DNA from: a virus
Strand: one strand, 5' to 3'
Virus record (IMG/VR): IMGVR_UViG_3300010403_000705
Location: 62,001-126,000 of that record
DNA length: 64,000 nt
Part shown: positions 22,398-30,659 of the stretch, piece by piece
How the letters are laid out: the number at the start of each line of letters is the position of its first letter
Position numbering within the stretch: position 1 is the first letter of the stretch
Translations under genes and position numbers: made by a program
Notes under the pieces: generated by a model
Database searches by the model: none
What the model saw: only the letters and a program-made list of their open reading frames with translations
What the model was told of the DNA's origin: nothing

Positions 22398-24610
22398 AAC
22401 CATCAAAATTATATATTGAAAATTTCATGTGCCACGAAAAAAGTTATATTGATTTCGCGGAATTTAATTCCGCGCTCATTGTAGGAAAGATAGAGAATAA
22501 TGAAAATTATTCTAATGGTGTTGGTAAAACATCTATATTTAAGGCAATTGAATATGTATTGTTTAATCAAGCAGACATTAATTTAGAAAAAATTATAAGA
22601 GATGATACTAATTTTTGTAGAGTAGTATTTGATTTTTTTGTAGGAGATCAAGAATATCGTATTTCTCGTAAAAGAACAAAAAAAGGTGTTACTGATCTAA
22701 CTTTATTGCACAAAAATACGATTATTGGTGATGTATCAGAAGTTTATCATACTAATTATGATGAAACGTATGAGCCATTAAGTAATGAAAAATATTGGAA
22801 AGATATTTCTGGTAGAAGATCCGCTGATACAGAAAAAGAGTTAGAAAAATTAATAAAGATTAATTTTAAATCCTTTAGAAGTACAGTGCATTTTTTACAA
22901 AATGATTTTTCAGGACTTACTACTTCTACTCCAGAAAAAAGAAAAGCTTTATTTAAGGACGCTTTAAATTTAATTATTTATTCTAAATTAGAAAAAATAG
23001 CAAAAGACAAAGCTAATGTGATATCCAAAGATTTAGAAAAACATAAAATATTAATAGATTCTTTAGGTGATGTTAAAACAGATATTAACAAATTACAACA
23101 GCAATGTTTGTTACTAGAAGAACAATTGGATCATAATAATAAATTGTTAATTGATCCAACTAATCAACTAAATGTAATAAACAACAATTTATCAAATTTA
23201 AATTCTTCTTATAAAGATCTAGAAAATAAATATAATATTTTATTAGAGAAAGAAAAATCAATTTTATCTGATAAAGTAAGAATAGAAAATTCTATTACAG
23301 AATATCAAAACAAAAAAACAATAGCCATCAAAACGGCAAAAAATATTGTTGATGACATCAAAAATTCCAAAGAAACACTTAAATCATTAAGTGAAATTGA
23401 TCTAAACCAAATAGAGATCTTAAATGATAAAATAAATGAACTTAAACAAAAGATAACTTATTACAACATCATTATACAGAACAATATCGTAGAATTTGAA
23501 GAATTAAAAATACCCGTTCCTGACGAAAGTATCTGTAAACATTGTCGCCAATATATGACAGATGAGCATAAGAAAATCTGTAAGTCCAAGATCATTCAAG
23601 ATATGGATAAATGTCAGCAGAATATCTCTATGGCAAAAAAAGAAATATCTATTTTTAGTAACGAAGTAAATATTCTACAACAAAAGTTAAGTGCTTTGAT
23701 TCGATGTAAACAACAAATAGAAGATATAAATAATAAGATTTTATCAAAAAATATAGATTTGCAAAACAAAAAGAATATTCATAATGAATATTCGTTATTA
23801 GTAAATAAATTTACAGAAGATCTCAAAATAAAAGAAAGTGAATATTCATTATTAAAAAGTGAATTATCTAATTCTTCTTTATTAGAAGCTAAATTTATTC
23901 AGGAATCTATTAATGTTCAAAACCAAAATATGGTTAAAGTACAATCATGTATAGCTTCTATAAATAAAGAAATAGCGCATTTAAATGCATCCAAGGCTGT
24001 AGCGCTATATACTATAGATGAAAAAACAAAAGATTTATTAAAAATAGATTTTCTAAGGAATAAAATTCAAGAGCTAGAAAAAAAATATAGTATATATCCA
24101 CAAGTTCTGCAAGCTTTTTCCTCTACTGGAATACCAAATCTAATAATTCAAAATGTACTCGATGATTTACAAGCAAAAGCTAATACATTATTATCGCAAT
24201 TAAAACCTGGTTTACAGTTATCTTTTCTTATAGAAAAAGTAAAAGGAGATGGCACTGAAGCAGATACTTTAGATATTCATTATAATGTAAATGGAAAGGA
24301 AAGATATTATGAGCAGTTATCTGGTGCCATGAAGTTAGCGGTAACTTTTAGTTTAAAGCTTGGATTATCTTTTCTTTTGCAGGAAATGGTAGGTACTGAT
24401 ATTAAGTTCTTATTATTAGATGAAATAGATCAATCACTGGATAAAGCAAGTGTAGATGCATTTGCAGATATTGTGAAATTTTTTCAGAAAGACTTCACGA
24501 TATTAATCATTACTCATAATGATAGATTAAAAGATAAATTTTCACATGCTATATTAGTGGAACAAGATGTCAATATGATATCTAGAGCTAAGGTAGTCAG
24601 TAATTGGTAA
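22394..24610 (+). CDS. sbcC: SbcC/Rad50/gp46-type ATPase subunit
   Basis: Walker A in YSNGVGKTSIFKAIEYVLF near residue 45, long coiled coils, a zinc hook CKHC near the middle, an ABC signature region QLSGAMKLAVTFSLKLGL and Walker B FLLLDEIDQSLD, then an ITHND switch. Together with SbcD it forms the ATP-driven end-processing complex. At 738 aa the coiled coils are shorter than in E. coli SbcC (1048 aa) but longer than in T4 gp46 (560 aa). Confidence 0.9.
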   Translation: MKPSKLYIENFMCHEKSYIDFAEFNSALIVGKIENNENYSNGVGKTSIFKAIEYVLFNQADINLEKIIRDDTNFCRVVFDFFVGDQEYRISRKRTKKGVTDLTLLHKNTIIGDVSEVYHTNYDETYEPLSNEKYWKDISGRRSADTEKELEKLIKINFKSFRSTVHFLQNDFSGLTTSTPEKRKALFKDALNLIIYSKLEKIAKDKANVISKDLEKHKILIDSLGDVKTDINKLQQQCLLLEEQLDHNNKLLIDPTNQLNVINNNLSNLNSSYKDLENKYNILLEKEKSILSDKVRIENSITEYQNKKTIAIKTAKNIVDDIKNSKETLKSLSEIDLNQIEILNDKINELKQKITYYNIIIQNNIVEFEELKIPVPDESICKHCRQYMTDEHKKICKSKIIQDMDKCQQNISMAKKEISIFSNEVNILQQKLSALIRCKQQIEDINNKILSKNIDLQNKKNIHNEYSLLVNKFTEDLKIKESEYSLLKSELSNSSLLEAKFIQESINVQNQNMVKVQSCIASINKEIAHLNASKAVALYTIDEKTKDLLKIDFLRNKIQELEKKYSIYPQVLQAFSSTGIPNLIIQNVLDDLQAKANTLLSQLKPGLQLSFLIEKVKGDGTEADTLDIHYNVNGKERYYEQLSGAMKLAVTFSLKLGLSFLLQEMVGTDIKFLLLDEIDQSLDKASVDAFADIVKFFQKDFTILIITHNDRLKDKFSHAILVEQDVNMISRAKVVSNW

Positions 24611-24625
24611 AACAAAAGGTAAATT

Positions 24626-24895
24626 ATGAATACAGAAGAATTTGAAGCAGCGGTACGCGCAGAATGTAATACTCTTGCTGATATGTTGGTAGAAAAAAAT
24701 CGTGCTTATGGCAATAGCGCTTTATCGCCTGTACGTATTTTTTCAAAATCTCCTATTGAAGAACAAATCCTTGTGCGTATAGATGATAAATTATCTCGTT
24801 TAGCACGAGGAAACAACGCTGGTGAAGATGTAATATTTGATCTCTTAGGATATTTAATTTTGTTACGCATCGCTCGACAATCTAAAAAGCTATAA
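24626..24895 (+). CDS. Nucleotide modification associated domain 1 (DUF1599-type) protein
   Basis: Contains the family signature: KNRAYGNSALSPVRIFSKS then LVRIDDKLSRLARG and DLLGYLILLRIA. Known mostly from phages, where it is linked by context to base modification; its reaction is not established. The 89-aa length equals a single domain. Starts after AAAGGT upstream. No base-modification enzymes other than the MT-A70 methylase are visible nearby. Confidence 0.75.
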   Translation: MNTEEFEAAVRAECNTLADMLVEKNRAYGNSALSPVRIFSKSPIEEQILVRIDDKLSRLARGNNAGEDVIFDLLGYLILLRIARQSKKL

Positions 24896-24927
24896 AATAG
24901 TATCGTTATTTTGACATTTAATAAAAT

Positions 24928-24954
24928 GATAACAAATCATGTTATCTTAAAATA
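24928..24954 (+). promoter_or_regulatory. Inverted repeat overlapping a candidate promoter element
   Basis: GATAACA (24928-24934) and TGTTATC (24940-24946) pair exactly around AATCA. The right arm is part of TGTTATCTTAAAATA (24940-24954), nearly identical to the element before topA. TTGACA lies at 24911-24916 but not at standard spacing. It could be an operator on a promoter 20 bases before the next start. Confidence 0.4.
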
Positions 24955-24973
24955 ATTGAATGTGTAATACAAA

Positions 24974-25954
24974 ATGACTGTTATTAATTTAACCATTACT
25001 GAATCGACCGAACAAGTAATTGCGGATATACCAAAAACAATTACTATCACTTCTAATATTCCTGCTTCCATTTTTTATACATTAGATGGAACTATTCCTA
25101 CCTTATTTTCCAATATTTATACTGAAGCCATTTTTTTACCAATTAATAAATTATCTGTTACATTAAGTATATTTGCAAGTAATGGAGTAGATTCATCACC
25201 TATTATTACAGAGGTATATGTAACAAATGTATTAGATAATGCTAGGTTGGCACATTCTGCAACAGATGTCCAACCTAATGTTAGTATTCCGGATTTGTAT
25301 CCATTTGGAACAAATCCGCAACAACCAGTTGGGCATTATTTGAACCCAGGTGATGCTGGGGTAAATGTTAATGATCCTTCTTTACCTGTTGTTGCTTCAG
25401 GATTCGATGCTGATGGCAATCCTAGTGTTTTTACTAATCAAGATTTTACAACAGAAAATTATAATATAGTATATTCAAATAGAGATGCTATTGGGCAACC
25501 AAATGTAGGAATTTTGCCAGCTCCTGTTAAAATACAAAATGCAGTGCCGGAACCAGAAGCTAGTGAACAATTTACTACTTTATTTGATCCAAGAGCGTTT
25601 GTAATTTTTCAGGATTTTTCTAAAGAAAATCCTGAAGATCCTATACACATAAATAGACAATTCTTTACTTTAGAAAACCATGAAAAAACTCGTGATGGAA
25701 ATGCATTTTTCACTAGTGGTTTAGATGCACCTGCTGTTAGTGGTTCATTTTTAAGATCACATTATAATCCCAGGGATAATACTATTACTTATTATTATTT
25801 AGATACCTGGAGTAATAGATGGATTATTTCCAAAACACCATATCAGCCAACAGGAAGTTTTGATGGTAATTTATCTGCTATGGCATTCGCGAGAAACGGT
25901 GGTGCAGGAATAGTATTTGAATGGTTGCCTTTTACTAGAAGAGTATTATTTTAA
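24974..25954 (+). CDS. Probable virion/surface protein with chitobiase-like beta-sandwich domain
   Basis: The first 90 residues match the chitobiase/hexosaminidase C-terminal Ig-like domain: ITSNIPASIFYTLDGTIPT, then the SNIYTEAIFL strand. This domain is frequent in phage structural proteins. The remainder is Gly/Pro/Asn-rich with aromatic strands near the end (TITYYYLDTWSNRWIISKTP). Such architecture suits a tail or capsid decoration protein. It stands apart from the main structural block under its own candidate promoter. Confidence 0.55.
   Translation: MTVINLTITESTEQVIADIPKTITITSNIPASIFYTLDGTIPTLFSNIYTEAIFLPINKLSVTLSIFASNGVDSSPIITEVYVTNVLDNARLAHSATDVQPNVSIPDLYPFGTNPQQPVGHYLNPGDAGVNVNDPSLPVVASGFDADGNPSVFTNQDFTTENYNIVYSNRDAIGQPNVGILPAPVKIQNAVPEPEASEQFTTLFDPRAFVIFQDFSKENPEDPIHINRQFFTLENHEKTRDGNAFFTSGLDAPAVSGSFLRSHYNPRDNTITYYYLDTWSNRWIISKTPYQPTGSFDGNLSAMAFARNGGAGIVFEWLPFTRRVLF
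25608..25636. repeat. Intragenic perfect inverted repeat, 11-bp stem, 7-nt loop
   Basis: TTCAGGATTTT (25608-25618) and AAAATCCTGAA (25626-25636) are exact reverse complements inside the virion-like gene. Confidence 0.8.
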
Positions 25955-25963
25955 GTATTTAAT

Positions 25964-26290
25964 ATGAAACAAAAAAGTGGACAAGAAATATTTTATACTG
26001 ATATCAATGTTATGATAACATCTATTAAACAATTTACGCAAGATAATTGTGCATATGTAGAAATTCACGATGATCTAAAAAGATTATATTATGGTTGGTT
26101 TTGTCCAAAAACTAATACATATTTTTATATGCAAGCTTCTCATTTTAGAAATCAAAGAAAAGGTCTCGCCCTACCTTTTGATTCATATTTAAAAAGAAAA
26201 ATAGCTAGTATACCATTGAGTAATTGTAAAAATGATAAAGAATATAATTCTCTTAAAGAAAAACTTAATAAATTGAAAGCATTTTGGTGA
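25964..26290 (+). CDS. Hypothetical protein ending in LKAFW (108 aa)
   Basis: Small alpha/beta protein with an aromatic core (RLYYGWFCPKTNTYFYMQAS). Not recognised. Its last five residues, LKAFW, are identical to the end of an unrelated 148-aa protein at 40111. No ribosome-binding site beyond a weak TTTAAT leader is seen. Confidence 0.55.
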   Translation: MKQKSGQEIFYTDINVMITSIKQFTQDNCAYVEIHDDLKRLYYGWFCPKTNTYFYMQASHFRNQRKGLALPFDSYLKRKIASIPLSNCKNDKEYNSLKEKLNKLKAFW

Positions 26291-26298
26291 CGTTTAGT

Positions 26299-26562
26299 AT
26301 GATTAATTATTTACCGTGGAAAAAAATAAACGAAATACTTTATGAAAAAAGGTGTATAGATAATAGTCATACATCAAGTATTAAGTTGAGATATCATTGT
26401 AATGGTTATGGTTGGGTCCCAGAATTTTATAATAAATTAATGGGAGATCTGTATATACAGTATAATCCAGATTATTATATATCTATTATTGATATACATT
26501 ATGTAACACAATATATAGACAATTTTATAAATAGATACAATAATTTATTAGTATTTATGTGA
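26299..26562 (+). CDS. Small hypothetical protein (87 aa)
   Basis: ATG 26299 is correctly spaced after GGTGA; an in-frame TTG at 26284 would overlap the previous gene further. Aromatic-rich (RYHCNGYGWVPEFYNKLMGD). No recognised motif. Confidence 0.5.
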   Translation: MINYLPWKKINEILYEKRCIDNSHTSSIKLRYHCNGYGWVPEFYNKLMGDLYIQYNPDYYISIIDIHYVTQYIDNFINRYNNLLVFM

Positions 26563-26605
26563 GTTATATATACTATAACACTATAAATATGAAAAGACGT
26601 GTAAT

Positions 26606-27394
26606 ATGTCTAATGAATTACGATTATCTGTTAGTAAAACAAAGACATTCTTAGATTGCAAGGCAAAATATAAATATTCATATATTGAAAAATTGCCTAA
26701 AAAAGATTGGGAATTTCATACATTTGGTAAATTTTGTCACAAGGTGTTGGAAGATTTTCATAATGCATATATTAATGGCTCATCAGAGCCATATAATATA
26801 GTAATGTCAAAAGCATTTAAAGATTCATTGAATGAATATAAATCTGTTATGACAACAGAAATGAGGCGAGATTGTTGGAAAATTATTGATCAATACTTAA
26901 AAATTGTAAGTAGTGATAAAAAAAATAATTTATCTGCCAATGTTATTGCTTGCGAAAAAAATTTCGAATTTTTAGTAGGCGGTAAAGTTATTTTAAATGG
27001 TATGATTGACAGGATACAAATTGATGACGATAATGTAATACATGTTTGTGATTATAAAACAGTCAAAAATAAAAAATATTTAAAAAATGATTTTTTCCAA
27101 TTATTAACATACGCATATGTTATAATTTCTGAAGACCCTTCAATTGAAAAAGTTCGCGCCTCATATATTTTGCTTAGACATGATTTTGAATATATTACTA
27201 CTGAATTTACTGTTCCAGAAATTTTGAAGATTCAAGATAAGTATCTTGAATATGCTAATCAGATTTTAAAAGAAAAAGAATATGCTCCCAATCCAACTGC
27301 TTTGTGTAATTTTTGTGATTATTTGAATATGTGTCCAGAAGGTAAAGCAAAGTCTTATGGGCAGAATATTTATGGAGAGGTAACGTATGGGTAA
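26606..27394 (+). CDS. PD-(D/E)XK nuclease, Cas4/RecB-like
   Basis: Begins with the RecB-family helix LSVSKTKTFLDCKAKYKYSY, has the catalytic HVCDYKTVKN (DYKT in place of D-ExK), then QLLTYAYVI, and a C-terminal CNFCDYLNMC that completes the cysteine set of Cas4-type iron-sulphur nucleases. Cas4/AddB-like exonucleases make 3' overhangs for recombination. With SbcCD upstream and RecA downstream a role in phage recombination is natural. No CRISPR array is present. A TATAAATA lies 17 bases before the ATG. Confidence 0.85.
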   Translation: MSNELRLSVSKTKTFLDCKAKYKYSYIEKLPKKDWEFHTFGKFCHKVLEDFHNAYINGSSEPYNIVMSKAFKDSLNEYKSVMTTEMRRDCWKIIDQYLKIVSSDKKNNLSANVIACEKNFEFLVGGKVILNGMIDRIQIDDDNVIHVCDYKTVKNKKYLKNDFFQLLTYAYVIISEDPSIEKVRASYILLRHDFEYITTEFTVPEILKIQDKYLEYANQILKEKEYAPNPTALCNFCDYLNMCPEGKAKSYGQNIYGEVTYG

Positions 27395-27590
27395 CAATTA
27401 CTATTTTACATACGAAACTAATCAGTATAAAATATATTACATGTACGAAGCACCTACTCCACATAGATTAGATGGACCCGCAATTGAATACGCAAATGGC
27501 ACAAAAGTGTGGTGTTATAAGGGAAAAATTATATCCTGTTCTTCACAAGAACAATTTGAAAAATATTTAAAAATGAAAATTTTTTGGTAA
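27387..27590 (+). CDS. Small DGPA-motif protein (67 aa)
   Basis: Contains PHRLDGPAIEYANGTKVWCY, a single copy of the DGPAxxxxxGxxxW repeat seen in many phage and some bacterial proteins; function unknown. Starts inside the Cas4-like gene with GAGAGG upstream. Ends in KIFW, close to the KAFW tail of two other small proteins. Confidence 0.6.
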   Translation: MGNNYYFTYETNQYKIYYMYEAPTPHRLDGPAIEYANGTKVWCYKGKIISCSSQEQFEKYLKMKIFW

Positions 27591-27608
27591 AAAGGAACGA
27601 AAATAATT

Positions 27609-27968
27609 ATGAAATACAGTGAAATTGCTCATTTAAAGAAAAAAATGATGACTATGTTAGAAAATGCCGTTGATCAATGTTTAAATCAATTACAAGCTAA
27701 TGAGCATGTCCAAGCAGCTAAAGCACAAATTAAAGCTAATGAAGAAGGTCACGCTGGAACAACTGATATTGTAGATTTACAACCAGGTTATTTTGATGCT
27801 GCGTTAGCTTTAGATTTCCCAAAGGGCTACGGTACGAATGGTGAGGGATTTGTTATTGTTTGCAATCCTGTCATTACATTAAAAGATGTGTATAGAAAGA
27901 TGGATGCGCAAAATTATAGTCATAAAATAATGAGTGATAAATTGCGTCAAGCAAAAGAAAACAAGTAA
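27609..27968 (+). CDS. Hypothetical protein (119 aa)
   Basis: Helical N-terminus (KKKMMTMLENAVDQCLNQLQ) and a mixed C-terminal half (GYGTNGEGFVIVCNPVITL). AAAGGAACG precedes the ATG. Not recognised; it lies just ahead of trigger factor. Confidence 0.55.
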   Translation: MKYSEIAHLKKKMMTMLENAVDQCLNQLQANEHVQAAKAQIKANEEGHAGTTDIVDLQPGYFDAALALDFPKGYGTNGEGFVIVCNPVITLKDVYRKMDAQNYSHKIMSDKLRQAKENK

Positions 27969-28059
27969 CATTTATTTTTTTCTAAGAAAATTTAAGACCT
28001 TTAAATAGTAACAAAATATCTTAGAGGGTACGAATAAATCAGATATAAAGGAAAATAAT

Positions 28060-29307
28060 ATGGAGATAAATGTAAAAGAATTAGAGCCATGTAAGTTAAG
28101 CATTCAGTACATCGCGGATGCCGGAGAAATTCTTGAAAAACGTGCGCAAATTTTACAAGTCTTTAAGAAAGCTCCTGTTCCTGGATTTAGACCAGGGAAA
28201 GGAACTTTAGATGCAATTAAGATTCATTACAAAAATCAAATTGAAGAATCTTTGAAACGCGGTTTAGCAGAAGATGCTTATCATAATACTATTTTTGAGA
28301 AAAAATTAAGACCTCATGGAGCGCCATTTTTTAAGTCTCTGATGATAGCTGATGGAAAATTTACTTGTGATTTTGATTTACATGTTAAACCTGATTTTGA
28401 ATTGGCTCCTTATAAAGAATTAGAAATACCAAAACCTCACGAAGATTTTTCTTCAGTAGAATTCAGTGAGAAAATATTACAAGAATTAAGACGTAAATTT
28501 GGAGATGCTTATCCATATACAGAAAATGATTTTGTGCAAGATAGTGATAATGTAATTATTGATTATCAAGGTACTGTGGACGGTGTAAAAATAGATAATT
28601 TGTCGGCACAGGGAGAAATGCTAACTGTAGGTCGTAGTCAATTACTAAACTTTGATGATAATTTATTAGGCATGGTTTTAGGAGAGACAAGAGAATTTGA
28701 TGTTAAAGTGCCAGAGAATGGTTTACCATCTTTAGCTGGTAAACTAGTTCATTTTAAAGTTACTCTTAATATGGGTTCTAAAACTGAATTATGCGCACTT
28801 GATGACTCCTTAGCTGTAAAAATGGGAAAAAAAGATTTCTCCGAACTAAAAGAATTTGTACATGCAGCTGCTATGAGCAGAACTTCTAACAGTTCCAAAC
28901 TAGCATTAAATGAAGCCATAACAAACAGATTAGTGAATGATAACAAATTTGCGGTTCCCAATTGGTTGAGCTTATCTGAAGCGCGTTATTTAGCACATAA
29001 CTCAAAGATGGATTGGGAAACTATGAATGATGTCGATAAAGAAAAATATTTGCAAATGGCGGAAAGTAATGTTAAATTATCTCTAATTTTAGATAGAATT
29101 AGAGATTTAGAGCCAGAAGCACAAATAACTGATCAAGAAGTTTTCGATATTGTTAAACAAAATTTAACTAAAATGAATAATCAAAAATCTATTGATGATA
29201 CTATAAAAGAAATGAATAGAACTGGCTATCTGCAAATTCTATTTTCTAGAATTAAAGATGAGTTTGTGTTAGATTTTATAACCAAAAGCGTTAAAGTAAT
29301 TGAATAA
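28060..29307 (+). CDS. tig: Trigger factor
   Basis: Full-length ribosome-associated chaperone (415 aa; E. coli 432). The ribosome-binding signature is GFRPGKG at residues 42-48, the same place as the FRK tip of E. coli. The FKBP-like prolyl isomerase domain is present (DNVIIDYQGTVDG; LNFDDNLLGMVLGETREFDV), and the helical arms follow. It would dock at ribosomal protein L23 and fold nascent chains. GGA precedes the ATG, and TATCTTAGA occurs 35 bases upstream. Complete phage-encoded trigger factors are rare in my knowledge. Confidence 0.9.
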   Translation: MEINVKELEPCKLSIQYIADAGEILEKRAQILQVFKKAPVPGFRPGKGTLDAIKIHYKNQIEESLKRGLAEDAYHNTIFEKKLRPHGAPFFKSLMIADGKFTCDFDLHVKPDFELAPYKELEIPKPHEDFSSVEFSEKILQELRRKFGDAYPYTENDFVQDSDNVIIDYQGTVDGVKIDNLSAQGEMLTVGRSQLLNFDDNLLGMVLGETREFDVKVPENGLPSLAGKLVHFKVTLNMGSKTELCALDDSLAVKMGKKDFSELKEFVHAAAMSRTSNSSKLALNEAITNRLVNDNKFAVPNWLSLSEARYLAHNSKMDWETMNDVDKEKYLQMAESNVKLSLILDRIRDLEPEAQITDQEVFDIVKQNLTKMNNQKSIDDTIKEMNRTGYLQILFSRIKDEFVLDFITKSVKVIE

Positions 29308-29318
29308 GGAATAATATA

Positions 29319-29651
29319 ATGAACAAACAACATGTAGATCAAAATAATGATGTGGTGGCATTTCCAGAAAAATGGGCGAAAGTTCTTAAAGAATTGCCTG
29401 AATTTAAAGAAATTGCTGATGCTGCAAGCGCAGATGAGTTAAAAAAGATAATACTTACTTCTGAGGGAAATGTATATGTTATTGAGCAAGAGAAAGAAGC
29501 AGATGTTAAGTTGAATGCTGCTAAAGAATTGGTAAAAGAACACTCTGCTCCTTATAGAGATGCAGCAAAAGTACAAATGGCAAAAATAAAATACGCTTTA
29601 TTTCTTTTAGAGGGTAAAGGGGTTGAATTAGGAAATAAGGAAACTGAATGA
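29319..29651 (+). CDS. Hypothetical helical protein (110 aa)
   Basis: Short, charged, almost entirely helical (DAASADELKKIILTSEG; KLNAAKELVKEHSAPYRDAA). It directly follows trigger factor with AAGGAATA as ribosome-binding site. The middle resembles small phage proteins of unknown role that are often found with structural or chaperone genes; no assignment possible. Confidence 0.55.
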   Translation: MNKQHVDQNNDVVAFPEKWAKVLKELPEFKEIADAASADELKKIILTSEGNVYVIEQEKEADVKLNAAKELVKEHSAPYRDAAKVQMAKIKYALFLLEGKGVELGNKETE

Positions 29652-29659
29652 TTTAAAAA

Positions 29660-29938
29660 ATGAAAGTTAAAAAGTTTACTGTTCAAGCCTGTTGTGGAAG
29701 AATATCAATTATATTTAAAACTGATCAACCTATATCTAAACATCATTTAGTAAAGTTGGTCAGTTTTGGATTCAAAGAGCATAGTCATTTTACCCAAGCT
29801 GGTATATTATATGTCGATAATTCAGATTTTATAATAACAGGACCTATAGGTTCTGATCGACTGCAAGTAAAATGTAAGATTGCAGACTGTAACCAAAAAA
29901 CCAATGATCTAGAGATACTACTTCAACAACTAGGGTAA
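29660..29938 (+). CDS. Hypothetical beta-rich protein (92 aa)
   Basis: Alternating strands and a possible FTVQACCGRISIIFKTDQ start. Two bases separate its stop from the peptidase gene, so the two are probably made together. Not recognised. Confidence 0.5.
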   Translation: MKVKKFTVQACCGRISIIFKTDQPISKHHLVKLVSFGFKEHSHFTQAGILYVDNSDFIITGPIGSDRLQVKCKIADCNQKTNDLEILLQQLG

Positions 29939-29940
29939 CT

Positions 29941-30606
29941 ATGGTTAATAATGGTGCTGGATCTATTGAAGACATCAGAAAAAAAGTCACTTATACACAT
30001 GAGTTAATATCTACTGCTTATCATGAGGCTGGACATACAATATATGGTTTACTGCATTGTATGAAAGTTAATATGGTACATATTTTTGAAAATAAAAAAT
30101 CAAAAAGAGTATGTGGTTTTACCCATTTTAATTATCCTGTAGCCAGTGACGTAGATGATCCGGAATTATCTCAAAAATTAATGAAGGCTGAAATTTGTCT
30201 TAATTACGCAGGTTTAGCTGCTGAAAAATATCATTTTAAGAATGTTTCAGGATCTGATAGATTTCCAGGATATTGGAAAAATGGATCGTCTAGCGATACT
30301 ATGGCTGCGGCTGCTTTAATAAAACAATATGATTTAGTCCCTCCAGGAAAGAAAAGACATTTTTTTAAAAATAAATTAATTAAAGAAACTGAGAAACAAT
30401 TACAACAACATTGGGATGTTGTTGTAATTGTTTCTCATGCTTTATTCCGAAAAAAAAGATTATATTTTTCTGATTTAAAAAGTTTATTAACGAAGAAATC
30501 TGCAAATAAAGAATTTTGGAAAGAGCAATTTAAGCGTATTGATTATATTTTTAAAAATGGATATGACCTTGACGAGAAAAATTTAAAATTTATATTGATG
30601 CAATGA
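29941..30606 (+). CDS. FtsH-type (M41) zinc metallopeptidase without AAA domain
   Basis: The zinc site is TAYHEAGHTIYG at residues about 25-36, and GSSSDTMAAAALIKQYDLV supplies the third ligand Asp in the place where FtsH has its conserved Asp. Between them NYAGLAAEKYHF matches the FtsH GGRAAE region. There is no AAA+ module and no membrane segment, so this 221-aa protein is the isolated peptidase. It may need a separate unfoldase (the AAA ATPase at 13225 is one candidate) or act on unfolded chains. A perfect 20-bp hairpin lies in the second half. Confidence 0.8.
   Translation: MVNNGAGSIEDIRKKVTYTHELISTAYHEAGHTIYGLLHCMKVNMVHIFENKKSKRVCGFTHFNYPVASDVDDPELSQKLMKAEICLNYAGLAAEKYHFKNVSGSDRFPGYWKNGSSSDTMAAAALIKQYDLVPPGKKRHFFKNKLIKETEKQLQQHWDVVVIVSHALFRKKRLYFSDLKSLLTKKSANKEFWKEQFKRIDYIFKNGYDLDEKNLKFILMQ
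30391..30436. repeat. Intragenic perfect inverted repeat, 20-bp stem, 6-nt loop
   Basis: Bases 30391-30410 are the exact reverse complement of 30417-30436, loop TTGGGA, in the M41 peptidase gene. No T-run follows. Confidence 0.95.
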
Positions 30607-30613
30607 TATATTA

Positions 30614-30645
30614 GAGTTGAAATACTCATAGGGTGTAGGCACACC
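30614..30645 (+). promoter_or_regulatory. Two small hairpins in a 53-nt leader
   Basis: GAGT/ACTC (30614-30627) and GGTGT-AGGC-ACACC (30632-30645) are short hairpins in the leader of the 240-aa gene; the second ends next to the AGAGAGG ribosome-binding site. Possibly a translational control site, low certainty. Confidence 0.3.
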
Positions 30646-30659
30646 AGAGAGGCTTTAAC

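Noticed and set aside
26606-27394. CRISPR system suggested by a Cas4-like nuclease
   Set aside because: No repeat-spacer array and no other cas gene in the window; Cas4/RecB-like nucleases are common in phages without CRISPR.
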